From NCBI GenBank assembly GCA_964036295.1, contig OZ038463.1:24105069-24169068 (forward strand): 64,000 bases of DNA, in the 5' to 3' direction. Below are positions 1-13,000 of the stretch, one piece after another (position 1 is the stretch's first letter; each line of letters opens with the position of its first letter). The stretch is from Plumapathes pennacea (lineage: Eukaryota; Cnidaria; Anthozoa; Antipatharia; Myriopathidae). The notes under the pieces are model-generated. The model was not told where the DNA came from and ran no database searches. It saw only the letters and a program-made list of their open reading frames with translations. Made by a program: the position numbers and the translations under genes.

Positions 1-301
1 CAAGGCCAAATTTCCAAGCAAAATGGGAAGCAGTTTGCTACATCAGTTTGAAGCATCTGGAAACGTAACCTTGACGACAGCAAGAAATGGCAAGTTGCTG
101 TGCGGAGTCACACGCTCGCAGCATTGCCTTAAAACGTTGCGGAAGGTTGATTATTCTACTTTCAGTTCAATCTGTCCCACTATTTTTGTTGCGAGACATG
201 TTGCAAAGAGGCGTTACTTTGAACAAGGCCTTCGTTCGTCAGGATTTTTCAATTTGTACATTCCTGCTGAAACTAAACTTCACCCGGGTGTTTGTTTTCA
301 G
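1..301. other. Probable cadherin intron, no exon seen
   Basis: This is the sequence upstream of the first recognisable cadherin exon. An open frame runs through 23-307, but it has no family similarity that I can see. None of the GT sites I tried in it gives the splice phase (one leftover base) that the exon at 302 needs. I read it as intron. Confidence 0.4.
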
Positions 302-2029
302 GAGTGACCAAAGGTTGCCAATCAACCACAGTGTGTATTCCTGACCCATGCCCCAGTACCGACTGGTGCCATGACGTGTGGCGCGCGCATGTTTGCTTGC
401 CACGTCTCTGCAACAGCAGACCATGCATGAACGGCGGCTCATGTTACGAGGGTGTGGATAGCACCGGTTTTAACAAATATCGATGCGTCTGTCCCCCAAA
501 GTATCAAGGCGTTCATTGTGAAATTGATGGAGCTATCGTGGCGAGCACGCCGGACCCGACTCTTGAGAGCGGTCTAATTATCGGTGAGATTGTTTTACAT
601 AGTGACGTCACTGCAGCCATGTTGTAAGTTTTATGTTGTAAGTTTTATGTTGTAAGTTGCTGCAACATGGCCTCCAACATGGTCTGCGTGTTTTAAACTT
701 CCAGGCATTATTCGCCAAAAAAGCATGATTGCAATTTATAGGTTATGTTAACTGCTTACCGAACACATTCGAAATTCTGAATCACCCAGCATTTTCAAAA
801 CTTTAAAATATTTTCTTCGTCTGAAGTCAGTTTTTATGTTGTTTTCTACTTGCTTTAAAACTAAAAGTTGTATTTACGTGCACGTAGAATATTTCGTAAA
901 GCATGTTTCTATTGTTTGTTTTAATTAAAGTAACAATTTTACTGGATATGTTTATGTCAACTGTAACCAAATACAGAGACAGACAGAATCACAAGCCATA
1001 ACACATCACTGTGTTATGCGTGGATATTTTTGCTTTTATTCGATCTGCAGCAGTCGTATTGAGAATTGAGCTATTCATTTTGGAATACAGAGACGTTGAG
1101 ACCGAAAAAAGTATAAAAAGACAAAGTATTAAATGTCAAAAAAGATGTCTGTCAAGCTCGAACTATTTAAGTCATTGTGGCTCAGTAGAGTTTAACAACT
1201 GACTTTTTTTTCCGCTGCAGGTATTTGTGTGTTAATCGTGACCTTGATTCTGTCGGTGTGTTTGACAATAATACACATCAGATATTCCAGAGGCAAAGCA
1301 CCAGAGGCTACTGTCGACGAACAGCAATTCAAGCGGGACAATGTGGTCGACTATCACATCGAAGGGGGCGGGGAAACGGACGTTGACGATGACGGATCTC
1401 TCTTCAGAGATATGTTTCAAGTTTTTGGAGAGGCGCATACGCCGGAGAAAAAAGCTGCACGCAAACTGGTGACATTTCAACAACCTTATAGAACGCCACG
1501 TGATCTGGATAATTTCCCGGATGTCGCACACTGCACATGCGCCGAACCAGTAAACGCAGAAGTGAGTTGCTCTTGTGTTGCTGGATCACACAGCACAAAT
1601 CCATCGTCAGTTGCGTCGCAAGGCATCCTGGGCATTCGCAGAGAAAGCCCCGAAGGGAGAGAGGACGACAACAGTGACGTCATGAAGAGTGACGTCACCC
1701 ACAGCCACGTCGTAATTGAAACTAGTCGAAGACCCCCCAAACTTCAGCGCGCACGAAATTCTGCACCATGCGGCTGCAAAGCAAGCCTAAGCTCTCCAGA
1801 CACGCCGTCTCCAGTGCATTTTCTGCCAGTGGACGCGATTCAGCTCTATGCATTGGAGGGCTGTGGTACTCCTACAGTTTCGTTGAGCACCTTGGGACAA
1901 AGTGAGAGTGATTCGGCGGGGAGTGAGTTTCCATGGCAACACGAGTCTTTTGAACTGAAGAATAAATTTGACAGGCTTGACAGGATTTACGGTGGGGCTG
2001 ACTCACCCGATAGGTTTTCCTGGAATTGA
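302..2029 (+). CDS. Classical-type cadherin, C-terminal end (partial gene)
   Basis: Two exons are visible: 302-583 (after a TTTTCAG acceptor) and 1221-2029 (after CTGCAG). The phases agree, with one base left over at 583. The first exon encodes a cysteine-rich linker and an EGF-like domain with the core CNSRPCMNGGSCYEG. The join creates one membrane span, roughly LIIGICVLIVTLILSV. The cytoplasmic tail carries DNVVDYHIEGGGETDVDDD, which resembles the p120-catenin-binding juxtamembrane block of classical cadherins. It ends in SFELKNKFDRLDRIYGG, which resembles the beta-catenin-binding block (typically WGPRFKKLADMYGG). EGF modules close to the membrane are usual in invertebrate classical cadherins and absent from vertebrate E- and N-cadherin. 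The cadherin repeats must lie upstream of this window. The inferred role is cell-cell adhesion linked to actin through catenins. A Fat-type cadherin is the alternative, but the catenin-like terminus argues against it. Confidence 0.85.
584..1220 (+). other. Cadherin intron with triplicated donor-like repeat
   Basis: This is the intron between the two visible cadherin exons. It starts GTGAGA and ends CTGCAG. Just inside it, 619-660 holds three copies of a 14-bp unit, ATGTTGTAAGTTTT (the third copy ends GC). Each unit contains GTAAGT, a strong splice-donor consensus. The rest is AT-rich with no recognisable feature. Confidence 0.7.
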
Positions 2030-3085
2030 GGGGGAATCTCAATTACAGTTCTGCGCGCCGGAAATCCTCGGTCCACTATTTTCAGGGCCACCGAAAATGG
2101 AAATGGAAAATTTATTATTTGGCTTTAAATACTACGTCAGGTTGTTTTGCCTTCGATTTATTATTTTTATTGTGCTGGGAACCAAAACCAGCCTCACATT
2201 TTTAGATATTAACCTTTTTAAACAAAAACGACGAGTTGGTTGTTGGCTTTCCTCTTGGAAATAACGCCAGAAGTTTAACTTCTAATTTGTTATAATGTTT
2301 TTATTTTATGATTTCTTTTTCCCGTTTTACGTCCCGAATGAACGCCAACTAGGCGTCTAAATATGTCAATATTAGAGAGTAATTTATCGTATAAAGGGAG
2401 ACGTTTTATAAGCTCCGAAGGAGTCGATTTCTGTAAAAAATGATTATTATTTTTTTAGTTCTGTTGATCTCAATAGTTTTTGTTAGAAACAACTAAATTC
2501 AAATTTATTTTTAACTCATTAATTGACATAGATTTTAAAAAGCTCGTTGAATTTGTTATCCCATTGATTGTATATACATAAGGTTCTGATAAATTGCTCT
2601 AGACTGGAGCAGATGCGACATGATTAAGGAACCCAACTTTACTGGAACAATTGTATTTCTTCCATTCTGATGGAAAATCTAAATTATAGATAAATGTTTC
2701 GAATGGAGTTTCCGTAAAATCATGGTATTTTACTATTTAGGCCCGTTTTAAACGTCAATCAGTAGATGATTTTTTTAAACACGATACGAACTTTTCATGT
2801 GCGAACTCGGCGCAAATTAGCTCACACAGTGGATTTTGCTCATTTGCATTGAGTTCGACACATGCAAAGTTTGACGTATGAAACGTGTCTTATAACAATT
2901 TTGCATGAAAATTTAAACTTCCTATGCCATGGAAGAGACAACATTTCCAGAGAGTTGCTGTTCTGCCGCTTTTTTTTAGCGCTGGCCCTTTTACTGAATT
3001 ATACTCAAGTTGGTAGATGTCAGTGACCGTGAAGACCGCAAGACACTCGGACACTTTGTTAGTCAGTTTCAGTAAAGAACTCAGG

Positions 3086-3115
3086 TGGACCCCCTATCAG
3101 TTGATAGGGGGTCCA
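3086..3115. repeat. Perfect 14-bp hairpin
   Basis: TGGACCCCCTATCA at 3086-3099 is followed by GT and then by its exact reverse complement at 3102-3115. It is GC-rich in an AT-rich setting. It could be the tip of a foldback element, or a structured element in a transcript. Confidence 0.7.
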
Positions 3116-3892
3116 TCTCCTTTGGTCCCCGGATTTTGAGAGCATGGCTGTATTTAGCTGACTGTTTGATTAATATTTATGTATATCAGTTTTTTATTTA
3201 TTTAATGAGTTTGGTTGACAGCAGTAGACTACCATGCTTTCAAAAGAATGGGATCAGAATAGACAAAGATGGATTTTCCTAGTGATTGCCCACAATTTAT
3301 ACTTGTTTGCGTTCAGAATAGCTACTGCAGTCTCGGTTTCGAGGTTCAAGTAAAGCGTGTATTTATAGTAAGCTTGCGCGCTGCGGGTATGAAGCTACAT
3401 TCCATGACACGACTTTTGGTGTGTGCGTTCGCGTACACTGCTGCTGAATTCATTCTCTGAAAGTAATAAAACAACAGCATCATGCTGTAATGTTGAAGCT
3501 TCTCAGCGTTTATTAGGCGGCTGGAGGTAAAATTTTAGGGAAAAATGAGTTGAGGGCTGGAGGTTACAGCAGCGAAAAACATAAAACGCAGAAACGTCAA
3601 CGCGGCCTTGAGTAACAGAGGTTCAGCCCCCACGGACTGATGACGTCACGACTGATCCACTAATAGGGATATGAGAGTTTGTCAAATAACATTTTTACGC
3701 TTTCAGGCGTGCTTATAATAGAACTTACTCTTAAAGTCGTTCTGACAACAGAACAAGTCCTTACTTGCCGCTTATTATGACTTCCGAGGAGATTTGGCGG
3801 CGATTTTAATGGCGATTCTTTCCGATGATTTGGTTCGTGTAGGACTTTTTCTGTTGTTAGACCGATTTAAAAATAAGTTTTATTACAGAGCC

Positions 3893-3958
3893 GTTTTCGC
3901 ATGACTGTTGAAAGTAATCGTTTATTTACTTTGGTTTTGCGTTTGCTACGCTTTCCGA
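3893..3958. repeat. Dispersed repeat, copy 1
   Basis: About 66 bp, starting GTTTTCGCATGACTGTTGAA and ending near TGCTACGCTTTCCGA. A close copy with small indels lies at 45845-45915 in the RTK gene, in the same orientation. This copy sits about 100 bp upstream of the PIGT start codon, so it may contribute to that promoter region. Confidence 0.65.
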
Positions 3959-4059
3959 CTGGTCCGAGAAATCGAAGAAAGAGACTGGTACCCAGAGAAT
4001 TACTCTTCCGAAAGTCCTGGGACCAAGGAGCTTGGTAGCCACACCTGCCCTGATCCAAA

Positions 4060-7000
4060 ATGGCGGTCGGATGGATGGTGTGGTTGTGTTGTGTTTTAAG
4101 TCACAGTTTAACAGTAGCAAAGGAGGATGTTTTTCACGAAGAGCTTCTTTTGAAGCCTTTACAAACGGGCCACGTGTACGCCCATTTTCAGTTCACTACA
4201 GTGTGGAATGTGGACATAAGAAACCCCAAGGAATGTAAGTTATCGAATATGCCGTTGTCGAATCGATTGATAATCAGTGTGTGCACATCTTTATGGAATC
4301 AAGTCTAGATTTCTGAGTCACTGGTGATCTGTTTGAATCCTTGCCATAGTTTCCCACTACAACTTGTTCCCGAAGTCATTTGGCCAAATTGTCAACAAGT
4401 ATGCAGTAGAGGAGCTTCACCTGACATTAACACAGGGCCAGTGGCAGCATGAACAATGGGGGTACCCCACCCTGTCGGCACCCGTGGGAGCAGAGCTGTG
4501 GGTGTGGTTTCAAGACCAAGTCAACCAAAAGTTTGTAACCAACTCAATAGTTGTCATGACTCTTTGTTTGGTTTGAACACATTCATAATATTGTCCCTCG
4601 CTAACAGATACTGTCAATATCTGCACTTTCTGGGGAGTCACATTGTTCAAAGGGAGGCAAAAATAAGGACAAGAAAATCTATTTACATGGTTCACGTAAA
4701 AGAGAAGGGTCCAAAATTGTTGCTTGCTGAGAACATTTACACACTGACAGTCTACTGTACTGAACCTGAGGGAGAAAATTCACATCAGCTAGGTAGTGGC
4801 AAGACTCACAAATTCATGTAACCAGAGCTTAGAAATTAAAGTACGGCATGACATTTTTCAGGGTAGATGAGAAGTGGTTTGGTCTGACCCAGGCCTTGTC
4901 AGGACAGTTTTGTGCGTCACTGAACTTTATTGACCACAAGACAACAACAAGTCCACGGCTGTCATTCAGAAGAGAAGGTGTGGCTGCAGCCACCAGTACC
5001 AACTCATCCTTACTGCGTTATGCTGCTTTGCCAAGAGAAGTTGTGTGCACAGAAAATCTGACTCCATGGAAGAAGCTGCTGCCTTGTGACTCAAAGGTCT
5101 GACCTTTAGTTTACACCATACAATATCTACAGTGTATTGTGCAATGTCAGACCTGTCACCCCACCATGTTTGGTTGCCATGTATTATCATACAAATCATG
5201 CAGTCAAGAAACAAACTGAAGTTGTGTGAACTTCCTAGTGTTTTCTGGCCTAAACTAAGCCTGGTTACAGATACTTGTAGCAATATTAGTTTAATGGAGA
5301 TTTTCCAGCGTAACTGGCTTTTGACTGAGTGTGAATGAATAGTGGGTGATTCTCCAGAACAATTAATTCACATGTACTGTATGTAAAAATACACAAAATC
5401 TACAGTAGCAAAGTCTGTGAATGCTGACACTGATTATTTTGATATTTTGATGTCTTTATAGGCCGGCTTGTCTACATTATTTAACTCTCTGTTGCTCTAC
5501 AAAGTGAAGTATCACTCAATGGGAATTCATCTGCGGCCAATATGTCAGGTACAGCATGGTAACTCGTTTCTGTGTTTTGTAAGCAGCAATGTAAATAGAA
5601 AAACTGGTTAATTTGAGTAAGGCTTACTGTACTACATTGCAACATGGTCCTTGGCAAACAGAAATCTACTGCATTTTTGCAACTCAGACAGGCTGGTGTT
5701 ATTTGTACAGTACTTGGATGTGTTCATATTCCTGAATATAGTACTTTTATAGGTAATGAAATGTGTTTGAGGCAGTTGCTCACATGAACAAGAGTATTAC
5801 AGACTATACACTGTTGACCAGTGGGACCCCTGTAAAATAAGAGTGACATTCTGGCTTTTTATGTATGCTGTGGTTTGTCAAAAGAAACCTTTTATTCAAC
5901 TACTGTATCACAGCTAGAGAGTTTTCCTTGGCAATTTAATTGCAGCTGCACTCTACCAAGTCTGCCAACACCACAATTGTTTGTACAACTGTATGAATGA
6001 TTTTACACATATCACCTCCAATATTACACAGTAGCATTCAATAATATGTATGTAGGCCCATTAAAAACATGATCTGCTTTGTCAGCTGTGCTTTACTGTA
6101 CTTGACCACAGCAAGTATTTGGAATAATTAATATTGCTTTTGGCAGGATTCAGAGTGCACAAGTTTTGCTGTGGAGCTACTTCAGACAGTCTCCCTGGTG
6201 CTAGACCCCGTTCTACGAGGAAACCATGCAAACCAAGGTATGATGCACTGTAAAAGTAATTGTCTAATGAGCCCACTACCCCTACAAAGCCCATGCTAGA
6301 AATAAGATGTCATATGGACAGAAAGCTTAAGGTTGGTTTGAATGCCTAACTCTTTCCTGATTTTAATGCAATCTATTAGAGTTGACACGTGACAAATAAA
6401 ATGTGATTGATTGACAATATTGTTTTTGTTTCTATTCATTGAGTTTGACACAAGATGCACTTGTCAAGTCGGATTGTACAATATTTTTTAAAGTAAAAAT
6501 GTCTTGCAACTTGAACAGGCTGGTGTACAGTATCAGCTGTTTGTAAGGTGCAGGTAGTTGTTCAACAGATGCCAACAAAACTACCTGCAGCCAACAGACA
6601 ACAAAGAAAATAATAATTGATGAATCAAAGAAGCATTACTGAACAACCAACCAGGCAACAATATTGGAACTTTTGAGTTTTTGCAGCTAATTGCATCATG
6701 ACAGTATATAACCTTGACTGTTGTTCTCTATAGACTGGTCCTTGAGGAAGCTCTTTGGCCGCCCCATCAAGTCAAGTTGCCCTCTGGCATCAACCAGCAA
6801 GATATACCTGGATATCAGTACCAACAAGGTGCAGCAAAGTGGTTGAATACTGTTTGAAAGTCAATTAGTCTGTTAATGGACTCCTATGTAAGGCTGTTTA
6901 CTAGAAACCTACAGTAGTATTGCAGGAATGTGAATGACAATATTTATGAATGAAGTAGTCCATTTTCATGTTCTTGCGGGCCCCCTTGAAATTTATTAAC

Positions 7001-10000
7001 TCAGGTTTTTAATACCTGAAAGGTAGAGAACAGGAAATTGGATTGAAAAGCCAAGTTTGAGATTTAGAGCATAAAATCATCAATTTTGTTGGCACTCAGT
7101 TTGTATGCTACACTGTACATGTGGCCATGTATATTCAGCCTTACAAGCTCTCTTTTGAAAATGCTGCCATTTGAAAAATACACTGCATAACGAAATAAGT
7201 TGAGACATTGCAGGGTTATTACCTAATTTTGATGTATTTATTCATTGTTGGAGACACTGTACAATATGTAATTTTGATTGTTTGATGTATGAAGGCAACT
7301 GCAAGTGTGTTTACTGTATGTTCACAAACCTTCAAATGTTGTGTCTTGTGCATTTAGGTAGTCATGTCATTAGATGTAGTGTAAACGAATCTTTTCTTCT
7401 TGCAGAGTGTTGGATCAGAGTTTTCAGTCAGCCCTGCTCCCTCTGAAGTGGTGAGAAAGAGAATTTCTGATGATTGGCATCAGGAATTTGCACTGTATGA
7501 CCTTCAAACACTTGGTGAGATTACTGACATTTTGTAAATACTTGTCAGTTCTACCGTCTAACCTATTGGTATCTAACTACAGTATACGTCTCACTTTGAT
7601 TCCTAACTCCTTTCAATTTATTCACAGCACAGTCATTTGCCTTTAATAAGAATAAATATAGTCAGAAAACTAGTTTACGTCAGCGTGCAGTGACAGTTCA
7701 GATTTCGTGTCATTTTAAGTACAGTGGATACTTACCGACTTGATACCCAATGTCCTACAGACTGACCGACCCACCTGTGCACACGGACACAGTGAATTCT
7801 AGTCAGTACACGATGGTGACTACTGACTACTGTACACAATGTTTAGACTAATTTGTTTATGCAATCAGCCTACATTGTTGTTAAAGTGTTCTGTTACTAC
7901 ATTCTGTTTATTCTTATATAGTCAAACCAGGTGGTTCGGAGGCCGAATTCAACATTGTTGTCAAACGCAAGAGCAAGGCACTCCAAGGTACATCCAGGCT
8001 CTGGGTTTGAGAATAGTTTTTGCATAGATTCAGTCAAGTAGCCAAGAGGTCTGGGGTCGTGGGCCAGAATCTGTGATAAAGCTCTGAACCAGGAGGTCGT
8101 GGGTTTGATCCCCACAGCCCAGGAATAGTAGGGAGGGGGAGAGGTGGGGTTTCACTGAAGTTCACTGAACTTCATCCGAAATGCTTCTCTAAGCTTATTC
8201 TCGGCCGAAATTGAGTGAACGATCATCACACTGTACAGCAGATTCATATCCATGAAGATTTCAATGGTCTACCACGGTCTTCCATGTAAACAAAAGATTA
8301 TTTACATAATTCCTTTAGTTCTGATGGTAGACCGTTGGTTTTCCGTCAAAACAGGTTTTTGTTTTCGCCAATTAGCTTTAAAATAGTGAGAGTTTATTGA
8401 ACAAAACGTAACATACACGAAATAGCCTCCATAGTGTTTATTTCAGGCCGTATTTGTGGCAAACATACCATCAATTAATAACACACCGGAAGTAATATTG
8501 TACTAGTCTTATCCCGTCATTTCCGGAAATTTCAAATTTGATACAATTTGGAACATTAAAAGCTAATCGCCCCACCTCCAAAGAACCATGGGACTTATTT
8601 TTCCTAATAGAAGATAACACAGTGATGAATCATCAAAATTGAAAAAAGACGCTCTGAGCCAGCATTTTCGACACATGACTTTCAGACATCAAATGCAAAA
8701 GTAGTTGAGACACTGTGCATATTTTGAGCAATTTATCGGCTTTTAAGTTTTGTTCATTTCTGCCCCCCTCCCCCCGTCTCAATGTTGTTCGGGCCTGAAA
8801 TCTCGTTGTGCGATACTGGATACTCAACATTGAAATGGGGGAGGGGGGGAAGAGGGGAAGATGCTGTCAAACGAAATCCAGATAAGAGTGAGGGAATAGA
8901 AGAGAAGATTGGGTCTTTTTTTTGTGAGTGTCTCAACCATTTTGCATTTGATTGTGGAAAGGCAACACAGCTTTTCCCTTTTGACTTTCTATGGGTATTC
9001 CACCAGTGTCCCTAATTGGTAGACCACTAATAGTCAGCTAGAAGACAGACACTTCAATAAAGATTTTTTAATTTTAGAATACTGTAGCGTACAATGCTAC
9101 AGATCACAATCATTTGGGTATCATTATGTACTCACCCTTATATTGTTTTGATACGGTTTTTTTTTCTGGCATTTTAGGGGCTTGATACTTTATGTGTTGT
9201 TGTTGTTATTTGCAGGTGTTCCTCCTCAGCTGCATGCTCACCGTTTTGTGACTGGTAAGAAACCAAAACAACTAGCAAGTTAAAGTCTCGTGCATTTGAA
9301 AACACAAAACGAAATGAAACAAAATTAATGCACTATGACCATAGTAATCAGTTGTACAGTATATACAACATACACTGTATGGGTATGTGGTGTACACTGA
9401 TAAATAAATGCTACATAATACTCCACTTCTGTAGTTCATATCAGCTTTCTATTCCAGTGTCATCAAGGTTTCACAAAAGTGCCAAAGTCCTTTTTGCAAC
9501 CCCCAAAAACGCCTCTGCAACAAATGTATCAGTTATGAAGAATTGGATTAATTGTACACACTCATGTATACCAGATACTGTACATATTGTATCCCCAACA
9601 TGAAAGCGGGGTCCTTATTCAGATAACTAGGAATGCTATAGTCCGTATGAGCGGTAAAACGTTGAATGTATCCGGACGTTGCCGGGTATATGTGGATGTG
9701 CTGTTGAATGCCATAAAAGCGTGTTGGCATGTGTTGGTTGTTCTGGGGTGTTCGCCCTTTGCCTCTGCGCTCCAACGAAGTACCAACTTTCGAAACGTCA
9801 AAAAACAAGAACAGGCAATACATTTTTGCAAATTACTTTGACTTCTGATTGGTTGAGAGTGTATTCCTTGATTTCTGATTGGTTGAGAGTATATTCCTAG
9901 AGCCGTTTGTGATTTGATTTGGTTGAGTATTTACTTTGGTTTTGGTTTCCGAAAGTCATCCGAAAATCTCTTCTGTACATAAATGTGTAAGTCGTGCTTA

Positions 10001-13000
10001 CAGTACAGTACGAAAAGTTCGCATAGTAGTTCGCCTGCTTTCTATTATGTAAATAGAGATTATTATATACATACTGAGACATACTCACGAAAAAGCCATA
10101 TCGTAAAATTTCGTACGCAAATGAGTTCTAGCCAATGAGAGGCCGCGAACGACGCTTTTCACTCGTGAAAAAAATCGTTCGTCCAATCACAAGCTGCGAA
10201 CGACGATTTTTCACTACTTTTAAAGGGTTTCCCGGTCCCATCATAAATGTCTCAGTATGTATATAATAAACAGAAAACATCATGGAAAGTGCTTTGTACA
10301 GTTTTTATTCACTCGTTGTTTCGTATCATAAAACTCACTCGCTCGCAAAGCCTCGCTCGTTCGTTTTATGATACTTCACAACTCGTGAATAAAAACCGTA
10401 CGCGCGCACTTTCCATGAAGTAAATAGAGATTACTTCATGGAAAGTGCGCGCGTACGGTTTTTATTCACGAGTTGTGAAGTATCATAAAACGAACGAGCG
10501 AGGCTTTGCGAGCGAGTGAGTTTTATGATACGAAACAACGAGTGAATAAAAATTGCACAAAGCACTTTCCATGATGTTTTCTGTTTATTATATACATACT
10601 GAGACATTTATGATGGGACCGGGAAACCCTTTAAAAGTAGTGAAAAATCGTCGTTCGCAGCTGGTGATTGGACGAACGATTTTTTTCACGTGTGAAAAGC
10701 GTCGTTCGCGGCCTCTCATTGGCTAGAACTCATTTGCGTACGAAATTTTACGATATGGCTTTTTCGTGAGTATGTCTCAGTATGTATATAATAAAACCCT
10801 TTATAAAATAGATCGATGAAATACCAGGATTTCTTCTATTCTAAAAACTGATATTTTCATTGCGCTCGATATCTTCATACGTGAAGGAAAGAAACGATAT
10901 GTTCACTGTTCGCGCGATTATTGAAGACAGCAAGTTCTGACAGGAAATGAAGGATGTGGGACATGTCTTTGTTCTGGATATTTCATTGATATCTATATGG
11001 TTCGCTGCGCTTACTCGTGAGAGATATTATCACCCGCAGATAAAATTCGTATCTTCCGCGCGACCATGTAATATCCTCTATTTATTATATGACTGTGACG
11101 TAGTTTTACCATATAAGGTCGCAACAGAGTGCCGGTACGGGAGCGTATTACACACTTCAAATCCGTATTACACTGTAGAAAACCGGTTTGACCGGTTTAG
11201 ACGCGCGCGTATCACAAATGAATCAAAGATTTTTCTGAGTGCAAGGTAAAACGGTGCAACGAAAGTCTATGACTTTTCAGATACAAGACCCTTCCATCGA
11301 AAGAAACTGTTACTGGATAATTTGTCAAGGAATAGAAAGCACAGTTCAGTTGGTGGAAAGCGAACAATCGCCATGGACAAACGGCAGTTCTGACTCCGTA
11401 AAGTTTTCCGCACGATGCCGTCACTGTAAACACTGAAAAATGATTTTTGCCGTAAACGAACACTGTTTTCAGTGGTCCCTTTGCTGGAAGGGGTCTTAAA
11501 CTTTCTACAACCAGGCAGGAAATCGGTGAGTTGTTAATAATCTATAACTTGACAACGTGTCGGCGGTAAAAATCCTAGCTGTGTTATGAAAGTTTCAGAT
11601 TCTTCAACGTACACATTCGCTGGCTCTGTTCTTGTGTTTATTCTTTAACTACTCCGAGAAAATAAAAACCCTGTTTTGAGTACAAAGCTGCTTGCTTCTG
11701 AAGAACAAAAATGGTTAAAAGTTTAAGCGAAGTGATCGATTTCAACCGCTCGAAGCACGTTTGTTCGCTGAATATTTATTCTGTCGAAGCAAGTATTTTC
11801 GTCTCCAGCGCATTTATCTCAGCACATTTAATCTGAATTGAACTTCGATCATTTGTTGGCATAACTTCTTTAATTTTCTCTGTCAAGATTTTTAAATCGA
11901 TGACCGGATTGGAAGCTGTAAGTGAATCTTTGTGTACATGAGTGTGCGCACATTTTGCCTGGGATTGAATGAAAACAGTTTTGCTCGAAGTCTCTGTTTT
12001 ATGTTTGCTTAAATATATCTCATATAAAGGTAAAACTACGTCACAGTCATATAATAAATCCCTCATTCGATGGTTTAGCGCGTAATACGGGCCGGCATTT
12101 TACTCGTTACTCGCATTTTTCCTCGCCCCGCGGCGGGGCTCGGAAAAATACAAGCAACTCGTAAAATACCGGCCCGTATTACGCGCTAAACCATCGAATA
12201 AGATGTATATACAGTCGAACCCCGCTATTTCAAAGTCGCACGGGACATGAAAAAAGTTCGAAATAGCGGGGTTTCGAAATAGCCGATAGTAAATGACTGA
12301 AAAAAAAGATATCCACGAGGATTCGGCTTGACTTTGAAATAACGGTGGTTCGACTGTATACACTGTACCTACATGAAGGATACCGCAAGACGACTGCGTT
12401 GTATAGTACGTATACCTTGGCGCGCCCGGGATGAAATCGTCTTGCGGTATCATTCGTTTAGATCAGTATTGTCTCAGTATATAGGATGTTACATAATGGA
12501 AACAAGCGAACTCCTCTGAGCCCTGTATTCCTAGGATGTCGTCTGTAAAGTTGATTTATTGCACGCCGAACTTTGTTTGATAGTGACAATGTAGTTATGC
12601 TTCGTTCGTGATTTCGTGTTGGTTCTTTGCAGGTTACGGCGAGGAGATGGGAGGCATTACATGCATGCTTCATAACAACCACCCGACCCTCTCCCTGTCC
12701 GTCGTTTACCTTGCCACGTTTCCATGGTTCCTGAGAATATTCTTGCACACTTTGAGAATTGAGAGCAACGGAAAAGTCATTCAGCCAGGTAAAGGAAGTG
12801 TAGTCATGGTGAAGGTGATAAGGCCCCACCCCTCCCCCCTTCCCACCCTCCCTAGAAACCTCGGCCGTTAGTCGCGTCAATATTCATTGTGTTGCTGCTG
12901 TTTTTCTAGATGTACTGGACTTTGTCCCGGCCAAGGACCGTAAGAGGCCGTGCCTGCTGGAGCTGGTGTTCACTGTGGCGCCGCGCTCCGTCACGCAACT

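Larger units (their letters stand above)
2030..4059. other. Intergenic region between cadherin and PIGT
   Basis: No coding exon is recognised here. It should contain the cadherin 3' UTR and the PIGT promoter. It includes a perfect hairpin at 3086-3115 and, just upstream of PIGT, a dispersed repeat at 3893-3958 that recurs near 45845. Confidence 0.5.

Noticed and set aside
8050-8116. A functional tRNA gene.
   Set aside because: Only the T-arm/B-box region is convincing; acceptor and anticodon stems do not pair, so a SINE or tRNA relic is more likely.
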